A DNA stretch of 64,000 nucleotides from Ruminococcus_G sp964621905 (GCA_964621905.1 CAZUNG010000005.1:62001-126000), one strand, 5' to 3'. Positions 53,577-62,492 are shown, counted from the first letter of the stretch. The notes: generated by a model not told the origin, from the sequence alone. Numbers and translations are program-made.

Positions 53577-54629
53577 ATGAAGAAAAGATTATTGGGATTG
53601 TTGGTCGGAATGGCAATGGTTGTTTCCATGATTGGCTGCGGAGGCGGCGATGCAGCAGAGAGCAAAGAGGCTTCTGGGACAGAGGCGGCCGACAGTGAGG
53701 AAGATGCGGCAAAAGATGATGCAGAGGCAGACAGCGGCGCAGATGGCACACTGATGAAGGCAGAAGACATTGTGGTCTGTTTCGCTAACAAGGGGCAGAA
53801 TGCATGGCTGGAGCAGCAGAGTATCGGTGTGAAAGAGGCGTGTAAAGATCTTGGACTGCCGGATCCGACAGTTGTCTATGCAGATTCCCAGGAAAATGCA
53901 GAATCGCAGGTACAGGCGATTGAAGATTTCATGTCTCTTGGGGCGAATGTTATCATTATCGATCCGATTTCATCTGATGTTGTGAAACAGGCACTTCAGA
54001 ATGCAAAGGACGAGGGTGTTGTCGTTATCGATGTGGATTCTGTCGGCGGATTAAATGATGTTACGAATTGTTCCATCGGCCTGGATGAATACACGGCATC
54101 GTATGAAGGTGCTGAGAAATTCTGTCAGGATTATCTTGAGAAGGGGGACGGCGTGATCATTATCGCAGGAAACCAGGGAGATACAAATGGTGAAAACCGT
54201 CTGAAAGGAATGACGGAGGCGTGCGAGGCAAACGGAATTGAAGTGCTCGGATCACAGTACACAGACTGGACGGCAGCAAAGACAACAGCGGCGATGGAAG
54301 ACTTTATCACTTCCAAAGGGGATGAGATCAAGGGTGTGCTGGTTCCGTCGGATGATATGGGACTTGGTGCGATCACAGCGCTTGAACAGGCAGGTATGAT
54401 CGATAATGTAAAGATGATGGGATACGGTGGATTCCAGGTTGCATTGGATGCGATAGCGGACGGCAAGATGTCCATGACCGTAGGTATGCACCCATATGAC
54501 TGTGGATATCAGGCAGTTGAGAACGCGGTGAATATTCTGACAAAAGGGGAAGAGCCAAAAGAACACTTTATCGACGTTGGTACAGACCTTATCACGACAG
54601 AAAATTATCAGGAATTTAAAGGCTTCTGA
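53577..54629 (+). CDS. Sugar-binding lipoprotein of the locus C ABC transporter
   Basis: Extracellular solute-binding protein, 350 residues. The lipoprotein signal ends in MIGC, with C21 acylated. An Asp/Glu/Ala-rich linker of about 35 residues precedes the RbsB-like domain (IVVCFANKGQNAWLEQQSIGV). GDGVIIIAGNQGDTNGENRLKG is a typical mid-domain segment, quoted in part. ATG 53577 has AAGGAAGG upstream. The ATPase gene follows after a 138-base gap that contains a short coupled ORF. Confidence 0.92.
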   Translation: MKKRLLGLLVGMAMVVSMIGCGGGDAAESKEASGTEAADSEEDAAKDDAEADSGADGTLMKAEDIVVCFANKGQNAWLEQQSIGVKEACKDLGLPDPTVVYADSQENAESQVQAIEDFMSLGANVIIIDPISSDVVKQALQNAKDEGVVVIDVDSVGGLNDVTNCSIGLDEYTASYEGAEKFCQDYLEKGDGVIIIAGNQGDTNGENRLKGMTEACEANGIEVLGSQYTDWTAAKTTAAMEDFITSKGDEIKGVLVPSDDMGLGAITALEQAGMIDNVKMMGYGGFQVALDAIADGKMSMTVGMHPYDCGYQAVENAVNILTKGEEPKEHFIDVGTDLITTENYQEFKGF

Positions 54630-54705
54630 TGAAAATTACATGAAATATTTAGCAAAGGACTGTTGATGGGAGCAAGATAAAACATAAAAAGGAGGCGTGT
54701 AAAGA

Positions 54706-54771
54706 ATGGAACCTGGTTCTGAACCGCTTCCTTTTCCTGTGATAATCGGAACAGTCCGGGAAAGAGGGTGA
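54706..54771 (+). CDS. Short ORF coupled to the locus C ATPase
   Basis: Twenty-one codons from ATG 54706 to TGA 54769-54771, reading MEPGSEPLPFPVIIGTVRE and two more residues. AAAAAGGAGG lies 10 bases upstream and is the best ribosome site in this gap. Its stop overlaps the GTG start of the ATPase gene (GTGA at 54768-54771). It may therefore serve to deliver ribosomes to a gene that has a poor ribosome site of its own. A function for the peptide is unknown. Confidence 0.45.
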   Translation: MEPGSEPLPFPVIIGTVRERG

Positions 54772-56288
54772 AATCTGCAGTGGGCGATGTGGTAGTTGAA
54801 TTAAAAGATATCAAAAAGTTTTTCCCAGGTGTGACAGCGCTGAAAAATATGAGCATTCAGCTGAAAAAGGGAGAAGTACATGGGCTGATTGGAGAAAATG
54901 GAGCAGGAAAATCAACGCTGATCAAGGTGTTGACGGGGGTCTATAAACCGGACGGCGGAGAGATCCTGGTCAATGGAGAAGCTGTAAAGTTCCAAAATCC
55001 AAATGAAGCCAAAGCAAAGGGAATCTCCTGTGTATATCAGGAACTGAATATTGTCTCGGAGCTGTCTGTCACGGACAACATGTTTATGGGAAATTATGTG
55101 ACGAAGAGAAAACGATTTCTGGACTATGCTTTTATGGACAACAGAGTGCGCGAGATCATGCAGGACATGAACCAGGATGTAGATCCTGAGACGATCTGTG
55201 CGGAACTGGGCATGGGACAGCGGCAGATGATCGAGATTGGAAAAGCAATATTGCTGGATGCACAGGTATTGATTCTGGACGAACCAACTTCCAGTCTGGG
55301 AGAAAAAGAGGTGCAGGAGCTTTTTAAAACGATCCGTGTGCTGAGGGAAAAGGGCATTGCCATTCTTTTTGTATCACATAAACTGGAAGAATTATTTGAA
55401 GTTTGTGATGTGGTGACGGTGATGAGGGATGCGGAGCATATCATCACTGCTCCGATATCAGAGATGACGAAGGACACTCTGATCATGCATATGGTCGGCA
55501 GGACAATGAGCAACATGTATCCGGAAAAGACTTCAAATCCCGGAGAAGTTGCGCTGGAAGTCAAAAATCTGACGCGTTACGGCTCCTTTGAAAATGTAAG
55601 CTTTTCTGCAAAAAAAGGAGAAATTCTCGGGTTTTCCGGACTGGTGGGTGCAGGGAGGACGGAAGTGTTCCGCTGTGTGTTCGGTGTTGATCCGGTTGAC
55701 AGCGGAGAGATCTATGTAAATGGCAGGAAAGTACATATACGCGGTACGCGTGACGCCATTAAACTGGGCATGGCGTATGTTTCGGAAGACCGAAAAGGCC
55801 AGGGTCTGGTGCTGGAAGAGTCGGTATCCCGCAATCTGTCTCTTGTAAATTTAAGAAAATTCGTGAAAGGTGTTCTCATCAATGACAATGGCGTGAGAAA
55901 ACAGGCGGAAACAACGGTGGATGCTTTAAAGATCAAGACGCCTTCCATTGAAGCTCAGGTCATCAATCTTTCCGGAGGAAACCAGCAGAAAGTGGTAATC
56001 GAAAAATGGCTCAGCACAGATTCTGAAATCTTTATTTTTGATGAGCCGACCCGTGGAATTGACGTAGGTGCAAAGCTGGAGGTCTACCATGTGATGAACC
56101 GGCTGGCGGCCGAAGGCAACTGTGTGATTATGATCTCTTCAGAATTGCCGGAGATACTGGGGATGTGCGACCGGGTGATTGTCATGAGAACGGGAAGTGT
56201 TATGGGAGAGATTGATCGGAAAGAAACGTACTTTAATCAGGAAGATATCATGAAAGCTGCATGGGGAGGGAAGATTGAGCATGAGTAA
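54768..56288 (+). CDS. CUT2-family sugar ABC transporter, ATP-binding protein (locus C)
   Basis: A 506-residue double ATPase of the RbsA/MglA type: first half GENGAGKSTLIKVLTG, LGMGQRQMIEI and LILDEPTSSLG; second half GLVGAGRTEVFRCVFG (degenerate P-loop), LSGGNQQKVVIEKWL and FIFDEPTRGIDVGAK. The start is GTG 54768, with only GGGAAAGAG before it, or GTG 54780. The overlapping short ORF upstream suggests translational coupling. It overlaps the permease gene by 8 bases. Confidence 0.92.
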   Translation: MKSAVGDVVVELKDIKKFFPGVTALKNMSIQLKKGEVHGLIGENGAGKSTLIKVLTGVYKPDGGEILVNGEAVKFQNPNEAKAKGISCVYQELNIVSELSVTDNMFMGNYVTKRKRFLDYAFMDNRVREIMQDMNQDVDPETICAELGMGQRQMIEIGKAILLDAQVLILDEPTSSLGEKEVQELFKTIRVLREKGIAILFVSHKLEELFEVCDVVTVMRDAEHIITAPISEMTKDTLIMHMVGRTMSNMYPEKTSNPGEVALEVKNLTRYGSFENVSFSAKKGEILGFSGLVGAGRTEVFRCVFGVDPVDSGEIYVNGRKVHIRGTRDAIKLGMAYVSEDRKGQGLVLEESVSRNLSLVNLRKFVKGVLINDNGVRKQAETTVDALKIKTPSIEAQVINLSGGNQQKVVIEKWLSTDSEIFIFDEPTRGIDVGAKLEVYHVMNRLAAEGNCVIMISSELPEILGMCDRVIVMRTGSVMGEIDRKETYFNQEDIMKAAWGGKIEHE

Positions 56289-57285
56289 TCATATTGCAAA
56301 GAATAAAAAACAAAAGAAACATTCTACGCTTTGGGGACCGATTTTAGCGGTCATTCTGTTATCCATCGTACTGTCTGTGGTGACCAATAAGTTTTTGACG
56401 ATGAATAATATTTTAAATATCATGAGACAGACATCGGTGAATGCGCTGGTTGCCTTCGGCATGTTGTTCGTACTGCTGACGGGCGGGATTGATCTGTCGC
56501 AGGGGTCGATTGTCGGATTTTCAATGGGAATTATCACGTTCCTATATTTGAGCGGCATCGAGAATTCATTTTTAATGATCGTGCTGCCGATCGTGGTGGG
56601 AACACTGTGCGGACTGATCAACGGACTGGTCTTCACAAAACTGCATTTACCGCATCCATTTGTATCAACGCTGGGTATGATGCAGGTGCTGCGCGGGATA
56701 ACGCTGATTATCACGCAGTCTAAACCGGTATCAGGATTTGCAAAACCGGTGCTCTGGGTCGGATCAGCATCTGTCTTCCGCATTCCGGTATGCTTTTTGC
56801 TGGTTATTGTTGTGGTAGTGATTGTCAGCGTCTTCTTAAATAAAACACCGATGGGGCGCCAGATCTATTCGGTGGGAGGCAATCTGGAAGCGGCGCGTCT
56901 TGCGGGAATTAAAGTTGATTTTACGCTGACGACCACCTATGCGCTTTCCGGTCTGATGTGCGGACTGGCAGCGATCGTACTGGTCGGACGGGTTGGCTCT
57001 ACATACCCGCTTGCCGGTGAAGGATATGAGATGGATGCGGTGGCAGCGTGCGTAATCGGCGGTGCATCGTTCAGCGGAGGCAAAGGAACGGTCGGCGGAA
57101 CGCTGGTGGGCGCACTGATCATTGCAGTTGTCAACAATGGTCTGAACTTGCTGGGAGCATCTCAGGACGTGCAGAAGGTAGTGCTTGGTATCGTTATTAT
57201 CTTGGCGGTACTTGTTGATGTAACCAGAACACAGCAGAGCGAGAAAAAACGCCGGCTTGCACAGGCCAGCAGCGAGAATGCGTAA
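56281..57285 (+). CDS. CUT2-family sugar ABC transporter, permease (locus C)
   Basis: A 334-residue RbsC-type membrane protein with a basic N-terminal tail (about 15 residues rich in Lys) and eight to ten membrane segments. Motifs: VLLTGGIDLSQGSIVGF, GGNLEAARLAGI and AACVIGGASFSGGKGT. ATG 56281 follows GGGGAGGG; a TTG two codons earlier is less likely. A dehydrogenase gene follows after 61 bases. Confidence 0.92.
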   Translation: MSNHIAKNKKQKKHSTLWGPILAVILLSIVLSVVTNKFLTMNNILNIMRQTSVNALVAFGMLFVLLTGGIDLSQGSIVGFSMGIITFLYLSGIENSFLMIVLPIVVGTLCGLINGLVFTKLHLPHPFVSTLGMMQVLRGITLIITQSKPVSGFAKPVLWVGSASVFRIPVCFLLVIVVVVIVSVFLNKTPMGRQIYSVGGNLEAARLAGIKVDFTLTTTYALSGLMCGLAAIVLVGRVGSTYPLAGEGYEMDAVAACVIGGASFSGGKGTVGGTLVGALIIAVVNNGLNLLGASQDVQKVVLGIVIILAVLVDVTRTQQSEKKRRLAQASSENA

Positions 57286-57346
57286 TCTGATCTGTCCAGA
57301 AGAAATTTGAAACAGGTGTAGACATCGTGCTTAGGAGAAGAACGAA

Positions 57347-58357
57347 ATGAAAGCCATTATATTAAAAGAAGTAGGGAAATATGCGGTTGTGGAAAAGCCT
57401 GTTCCGAAAATAAAAAAAGGGAACGAACTGCTGGTGAAAATAGACGCCTGCAGTATCTGCGGATCGGATATGCATATTTTAAGTGATCCGCCGGGATATC
57501 CCGCAACACCAGGCACGACCATCGGACATGAAATGGTAGGAACGGTTGTTGAGACGGGAAATGAAGCAGCGGCATTTAAAGTTGGTGACCGGGTTGTCTG
57601 CGACAATAATATACCATGCGGGCAGTGCTATTACTGCCGCAGCGGTCATGCCAACATGTGTGAACATGTGAGGTGTCTCGGGGTTAACGACGACGGATTC
57701 TTTGCAGAGTATGCAGTGATCCCGGATGCCTCGGCGTATATCATCAGCCCGGACCTGCCGCTGGATATTGCAATTTTCGCAGAACCGCTGAACTGTGTGA
57801 TGGGGGCTGTGGATAAGCTGAGGATGATACCGGGAGAGACGGTGGTGGTGATCGGTGCAGGTCCGATTGGTCTTTATTTTATCCAGATCCTGAAGAAAAA
57901 TGGTGCTGGAAAAGTGATTGCGGTGGAACTGAGTGATTTTCGTAAGAAGATGGCGAAAGAGGCAGGAGCGGATCTTGTTATTTCACCGGATGAGGCGGGA
58001 AACCTGCCGCTGCTGGCTGATATGGGAGCGGACGTTGTTGTGGATGCTGTGGGCAGCTGCATCAAAGATGCACTCGGCTGGGTTCGCAGTTCGGGAAGAG
58101 TTCTCCTTTTCGGTCAGAATTTTGCCAGAACTCAGGAGATCTGCCAAAGCGTCATCACCAGAAAGGAGCTTACGGTGATCGGAAGCTATATCGGCTCCTA
58201 TTCCTGGCATGATACGATCCGGCTGCTGGAACATGACCATCTGCAGCTGGAAAAAATGATCACACACCGTCTTGCGCTGGAAGACTTTGCGGTTGGGTAT
58301 GAGGCGATGAAGGACGGCAGCGCGCTGGAAGTTATCCTGTATCCAAACGGCAGGTAA
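57347..58357 (+). CDS. Zinc-dependent medium-chain alcohol/polyol dehydrogenase (locus C)
   Basis: A 336-residue MDR-family NAD(P)-dependent dehydrogenase. The catalytic zinc site is SICGSDMHI with TIGHEMVG, the structural zinc cysteines are in CGQCYYCRSGHANMC, and the cofactor loop is VIGAGPIGLYFIQILKK. It is the counterpart of the locus B enzyme at 34811 and presumably oxidises the sugar or polyol taken up by locus C. AGGAGAAGAA precedes the ATG. No clear terminator follows. Confidence 0.9.
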   Translation: MKAIILKEVGKYAVVEKPVPKIKKGNELLVKIDACSICGSDMHILSDPPGYPATPGTTIGHEMVGTVVETGNEAAAFKVGDRVVCDNNIPCGQCYYCRSGHANMCEHVRCLGVNDDGFFAEYAVIPDASAYIISPDLPLDIAIFAEPLNCVMGAVDKLRMIPGETVVVIGAGPIGLYFIQILKKNGAGKVIAVELSDFRKKMAKEAGADLVISPDEAGNLPLLADMGADVVVDAVGSCIKDALGWVRSSGRVLLFGQNFARTQEICQSVITRKELTVIGSYIGSYSWHDTIRLLEHDHLQLEKMITHRLALEDFAVGYEAMKDGSALEVILYPNGR

Positions 58358-58496
58358 AGACGGACTTTTCTTTGGCACAGGTATGTCTTTAGTGTCTGTC
58401 CCATATCTAATAGGAAATAACTTAAACAACTTCATTTTCCGAGTGCAAATCATGCAGTAAAGAAATGTTGATATTAACTGAAAAAAATCAAAAAAG

Positions 58497-58534
58497 TACA
58501 CCCAGACTCTTGACAAAGGTAGAGGCTGGGTGTA
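58497..58534. repeat. Inverted repeat enclosing the -35 box of the hrcA promoter
   Basis: TACACCCAG (58497-58505) and CTGGGTGTA (58526-58534) are exact inverted copies; with one mismatch the stem extends inward through CTCT/AGAG. The loop holds the TTGACA box. It may be a terminator-like stem for the upstream gene, or an additional control site. Confidence 0.55.
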
Positions 58535-58538
58535 TATT
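58510..58538 (+). promoter_or_regulatory. Promoter of the hrcA-grpE-dnaK-dnaJ cluster
   Basis: TTGACA (58510-58515), 17 bases and TATATT (58533-58538); the CIRCE operator lies immediately downstream at the expected transcription start. Confidence 0.85.
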
Positions 58539-58549
58539 AGCGTTAGATG

Positions 58550-58576
58550 TTAGCACTCCACCTAAATGAGTGCTAA
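58550..58576 (+). promoter_or_regulatory. CIRCE operator (HrcA binding site)
   Basis: A perfect TTAGCACTC-N9-GAGTGCTAA inverted repeat, the consensus HrcA site, between the promoter and hrcA. HrcA bound here represses the whole chaperone cluster until heat or unfolded protein occupies GroEL. Confidence 0.97.
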
Positions 58577-58599
58577 CAAAAATCAGAAAGGAGCTATGT

Positions 58600-59643
58600 A
58601 TGGAAGAACGCTTAGATGAACGAAAACAAAAGATTTTGAAAGCCATCATCCAGACATACCTGGAAACAGGCGAACCAGTGGGCTCCCGGACGATTTCAAA
58701 ATATACCGATTTGAATTTGAGCTCAGCAACGATTCGAAATGAAATGTCTGATCTGGAAGAGCTGGGGTTTATTCTTCAGCCGCACACGTCAGCCGGCAGG
58801 ATTCCTTCTGATAAAGGATACCGCCTGTATGTTGATGAGATGATGAAAGAAAAAGATCAGGAAGTTTCAGAGATTAAAGAGCTTATGATTGAGAAGACGG
58901 ACCGTATGGAAAAGGTATTAAAGCAGGTGGTAAAAGTACTCGCTTCCAATACAAACTATGCGACCCTGATCACCGGTCCATCCTATCACAGGACGAAAGT
59001 AAAATTCATCCAGCTATCCAAACTGCGGGAAGACCAGATTCTGGCTGTGATCGTTGTGGAAGGCAATATGGTAAAAAATCAGATTATCAATCTGGAAGAA
59101 CCGATGGATGATGAAACGATCCTGAAGCTGAATCTTCTGCTGAACACACAGCTGAATGGCCTGACGATAGAGGAAATCAGTCTTGGAATGATCAAGGCGC
59201 TCAAAGAGCAGGCAGGCATCCACAGCGCTGTGGTAAGCGGCGTGCTGGATGGACTTGAGGAGACAATTTCCAGTAACGATGAAGAGTTTCCTGTTTTTAC
59301 CAGTGGAGCCACCAATATCTTTCGCTATCCGGAACTCTCAGACAGCAGCAGGGCCAGTGAACTGATCTCTGCGTTCGAAGAAAAAGAACAGCTGGTTGAA
59401 ATGTTGAAAGAAACGGTAGGGGATGATGAATCAGAGAATACAGGAATTCAGGTATATATCGGAAGTGAGTCGCCGGTTCAGACAATGAAGGACTGCAGTG
59501 TTGTGACAGCAACGTATGAACTGGGAGAAGGCATGAAGGGCACGATAGGTATTATTGGCCCCAAGCGGATGGATTATGAAAATGTAGTAGACAATCTGAA
59601 AACGCTGAAAGCGCAGCTGGATTCAATATTTAAGAAAGAGTAG
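58600..59643 (+). CDS. hrcA: Heat-inducible transcription repressor HrcA
   Basis: Represses class I heat-shock genes through CIRCE. A 347-residue protein with an N-terminal winged helix (RKQKILKAIIQTYLETGEPVGSRTIS and LSSATIRNEMSDLEELGF, quoted in part) and LQPHTSAGRIPSDKGYRLYVD, then the GAF-like dimerisation domain. GTIGIIGPKRMDYENVV near the end is diagnostic. ATG 58600 has AAAGGAG upstream; the earlier in-frame start lies inside CIRCE. It is the first gene of its own regulated operon. Confidence 0.96.
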   Translation: MEERLDERKQKILKAIIQTYLETGEPVGSRTISKYTDLNLSSATIRNEMSDLEELGFILQPHTSAGRIPSDKGYRLYVDEMMKEKDQEVSEIKELMIEKTDRMEKVLKQVVKVLASNTNYATLITGPSYHRTKVKFIQLSKLREDQILAVIVVEGNMVKNQIINLEEPMDDETILKLNLLLNTQLNGLTIEEISLGMIKALKEQAGIHSAVVSGVLDGLEETISSNDEEFPVFTSGATNIFRYPELSDSSRASELISAFEEKEQLVEMLKETVGDDESENTGIQVYIGSESPVQTMKDCSVVTATYELGEGMKGTIGIIGPKRMDYENVVDNLKTLKAQLDSIFKKE

Positions 59644-59680
59644 CAGCCGGCAACAAGGCTGTCGGAAGGGTGGAATGAGA

Positions 59681-60328
59681 ATGGCGGAAGAAATAAAGAA
59701 AGAAGAAGCATTGGACACTGAAGAAGCAGCGGAGACACAGAGCGAAGACACACCGGCAACAGAGTCTCAGGAAGCGGAAGCAGCTTCGGAAACTGAAGCT
59801 TTAGAAGAAGCCGCAGCAGATGCACCGGCAGAAAAAGAACAGCAGGAGACTGAGACAAAGAAACGCTTTGGAAAAAAGAAAGATAAGAAAGACAAAAAGG
59901 ATGAGAAGATCGAAGAACTGACAGATCAGCTGAAACGCCAAATGGCAGAATTCGATAATTACCGGAAACGCACCGATAAAGAAAAGGCGAGCATGTACGT
60001 GATCGGAGCAAAAGAGATTGTAGAAAAAATGCTTCCGATTGTGGATAATTTTGAACGCGGTCTTTCAAGCGTGCCGGATGATCAGAGAGAAGATCCCTTC
60101 GTGGACGGTATGGATAAGATTTACAAGCAGCTGATGACAGCGATGGAAGAAATGGGTGTCAAGGTAATCGAGGCAGTGGGGCAGGAATTTAACCCTGATC
60201 TGCACAATGCAGTGATGCATGTGGAAGATGAAGAAGCCGGTGAAAATATCATCGTGGAGGAATTCCAGAAGGGATATCTGTATAAAGACTTCGTGGTCAG
60301 ACACAGTATGGTAAAAGTAGCAAACTGA
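59681..60328 (+). CDS. grpE: Nucleotide exchange factor GrpE
   Basis: Releases ADP from DnaK. A 215-residue protein with a long acidic, low-complexity N-terminus (about 1-60, rich in Glu and Ala), a basic stretch (KKRFGKKKDKKDKKDEK), the coiled coil with LKRQMAEFDNYRKRTDKEK and the C-terminal beta domain with VGQEFNPDLHNAVMH and FQKGYLYKDFVVRHSMVKVAN. The acidic tail is longer than in many GrpE proteins. ATG 59681 or ATG 59675 may be the start. It follows hrcA by 37 bases. Confidence 0.95.
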   Translation: MAEEIKKEEALDTEEAAETQSEDTPATESQEAEAASETEALEEAAADAPAEKEQQETETKKRFGKKKDKKDKKDEKIEELTDQLKRQMAEFDNYRKRTDKEKASMYVIGAKEIVEKMLPIVDNFERGLSSVPDDQREDPFVDGMDKIYKQLMTAMEEMGVKVIEAVGQEFNPDLHNAVMHVEDEEAGENIIVEEFQKGYLYKDFVVRHSMVKVAN

Positions 60329-60556
60329 CCGAAAGCAACTTAGTGAACGCGAGCCGGAGGCGAAGCGTGAACTTAGTGCGAGGTCCATCCCGACCCTTAG
60401 GGAGCGCAGAAAGCGCGAGCTTAGTGGAGGGATGAAACTGAAAATAAGCAACTTAGTGAACGCGAGAAAACTAACAGTTTTTAAGTTAGTTGAGAGACTC
60501 TTGGAAAGAAGTATAAAAACTATCATATAGAAATCATAATCAGGAGGTAAATTATT
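60329..60556 (+). repeat. Repeat-rich element between grpE and dnaK
   Basis: A 21-base direct repeat containing CTTAGTGAACGCGAG occurs at 60333-60353 and 60446-60466. CTTAGTG also occurs at 60372-60378 and 60420-60426, each with nearby GCGAG/GCGTGA blocks. The stretch is much richer in GC than the rest of the gap and seems to be built of related units. A weak hairpin (AACTAAC 60469-60475 with GTTAGTT 60485-60491) follows. No open frame and no clear promoter are seen. Confidence 0.7.
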
Positions 60557-62428
60557 ATGAGCAAGATTATTGGTATCGACCTTGGAACAACAAACAGCTG
60601 TGTAGCTGTAATGGAAGGCGGTCAGCCGACCGTCATTGCAAATACAGAAGGCGCAAGAACAACACCGTCTGTTGTCGCATTTACAAAGACCGGTGAAAGA
60701 CTGGTAGGGGAACCCGCAAAACGTCAGGCAGTGACAAATGCAGACAAAACAATTTCATCGATCAAAAGACATATGGGTACAGATTACCGTGTGACGATTG
60801 ACAGCAAAAAATATTCTCCACAGGAAATTTCCGCAATGATTTTGCAGAAGCTGAAAGCGGATGCAGAAGCGTATCTTGGAGAAAAGGTGACAGAGGCTGT
60901 GATCACAGTACCGGCTTACTTCAATGATGCTCAGCGTCAGGCAACAAAAGATGCCGGAAAGATTGCCGGACTTGAAGTAAAACGTATTATCAACGAGCCG
61001 ACAGCTGCGGCTCTGGCATATGGACTTGACAACGAAAAAGAACAGAAGATCATGGTTTATGACCTGGGCGGCGGTACATTCGACGTTTCAATTATCGAGA
61101 TCGGTGATGGCGTCATCGAAGTACTTTCAACAGCCGGAAATAACAAACTGGGCGGCGATGATTTTGATGCAAAGATCACCGATTATATGCTTGCCGAGTT
61201 TAAGAAACAGGAGGGCGTAGATCTCTCAAATGACAAGATGGCTTTGCAGAGACTGAAAGAAGCAGCAGAGAAAGCTAAAAAAGAACTTTCCTCCGCAACC
61301 ACAACGAATATCAACCTGCCATTCATCACAGCGACAGCTGATGGTCCGAAACATTTCGATATGAACCTGACAAAAGCTAAATTTGATGAACTGACACATG
61401 AGCTGGTAGAAAAAACTGCAGAACCGGTGAAACGTGCACTTTCTGATGCTGGAATTTCCGCATCGGAACTGGGCAAAGTCCTGTTGGTAGGCGGATCCAC
61501 ACGTATCCCGGCTGTCCAGGATAAAGTAAAACAGCTGACCGGACATGAACCGAGCAAGACGCTGAATCCGGATGAATGTGTTGCACTGGGTGCTTCCGTT
61601 CAGGGCGGAAAACTTGCAGGTGATGCAGGCGCAGGTGATATCCTTCTTCTGGATGTTACACCACTTTCCCTGTCGATTGAGACGATGGGCGGTGTGGCAA
61701 CAAGACTGATTGAAAGAAATACAACAATTCCGACAAAGAAGAGCCAGATCTTCTCCACAGCAGCAGATAATCAGACTGCCGTTGATATCAATGTTGTTCA
61801 GGGTGAAAGACAGTTTGCGAAAGACAACAAATCCCTTGGACAGTTCCGGCTGGATGGTATTCCGCCTGCAAGAAGAGGCGTACCGCAGATCGAAGTTACG
61901 TTTGATATCGATGCAAACGGTATTGTAAATGTATCTGCCAAAGATCTCGGAACAGGAAAAGAGCAGCATATTACAATCACTGCAGGTTCTAATATGTCTG
62001 ATGATGATATCGATAAGGCAGTTAGAGAGGCGGCCGAATTCGAGGCTCAGGATAAGAAACGGAAAGAAGCGATCGATGCAAGAAATGATGCGGATGCGTT
62101 CGTATTCCAGACTGAAAAAGCACTGGAAGAAGCAGGTGACAAGATTGATGCTAACGATAAGACAGCAGTGGAAGCTGACCTGGCAGCACTGAAGGAAATC
62201 CTTGCAAAATCCACACCGGAAGAGACGACAGAAGCTCAGGTTGCGGAAATCAAAGCGGCACAGGAAAAACTGATGCAGAGCGCTCAGAAACTGTTTGCAA
62301 AAATGTATGAGCAGACACAGGGGACTGCAGGAGCAGACCCGAACATGGGCGGAGCAGGAGCCGGTGCAGGTTCTGAGGCTGGCTATGATTCGGATGATGT
62401 TGTTGATGCTGATTACAAAGAAGTGTAA
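60557..62428 (+). CDS. dnaK: Molecular chaperone DnaK (Hsp70)
   Basis: ATP-dependent folding chaperone, 623 residues. The ATPase domain shows IGIDLGTTNSCVAVMEG, AVITVPAYFNDAQRQATKDAG, NEPTAAALAYGLD, VYDLGGGTFDVSI and LVGGSTRIPAVQ; the substrate domain follows from about residue 365 (DVTPLSLSIETMGG), then a helical lid and a Gly/Ala-rich tail ending in DDVVDADYKEV. AGGAGG precedes the ATG. It works with the flanking GrpE and DnaJ. Confidence 0.98.
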   Translation: MSKIIGIDLGTTNSCVAVMEGGQPTVIANTEGARTTPSVVAFTKTGERLVGEPAKRQAVTNADKTISSIKRHMGTDYRVTIDSKKYSPQEISAMILQKLKADAEAYLGEKVTEAVITVPAYFNDAQRQATKDAGKIAGLEVKRIINEPTAAALAYGLDNEKEQKIMVYDLGGGTFDVSIIEIGDGVIEVLSTAGNNKLGGDDFDAKITDYMLAEFKKQEGVDLSNDKMALQRLKEAAEKAKKELSSATTTNINLPFITATADGPKHFDMNLTKAKFDELTHELVEKTAEPVKRALSDAGISASELGKVLLVGGSTRIPAVQDKVKQLTGHEPSKTLNPDECVALGASVQGGKLAGDAGAGDILLLDVTPLSLSIETMGGVATRLIERNTTIPTKKSQIFSTAADNQTAVDINVVQGERQFAKDNKSLGQFRLDGIPPARRGVPQIEVTFDIDANGIVNVSAKDLGTGKEQHITITAGSNMSDDDIDKAVREAAEFEAQDKKRKEAIDARNDADAFVFQTEKALEEAGDKIDANDKTAVEADLAALKEILAKSTPEETTEAQVAEIKAAQEKLMQSAQKLFAKMYEQTQGTAGADPNMGGAGAGAGSEAGYDSDDVVDADYKEV

Positions 62429-62435
62429 CATAAAA

Positions 62436-62492
62436 GCGTAAGTGACAAAGCGACTCACGGATACAGTATGTATTCGTGAGTTGCAGTTACGC
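62436..62492 (+). other. Stem-loop between dnaK and dnaJ
   Basis: GCGTAA (62436) pairs with TTACGC (ending 62492), and ACTCACGGATAC with GTATTCGTGAGT inside, one G-U. No T-run follows, so it is more likely an mRNA-processing or stabilising structure than a full terminator. Confidence 0.6.

Noticed and set aside
60329..60556. CRISPR-like array between grpE and dnaK
   Set aside because: Repeat units are degenerate and irregularly spaced, with no uniform spacers and no cas genes nearby.
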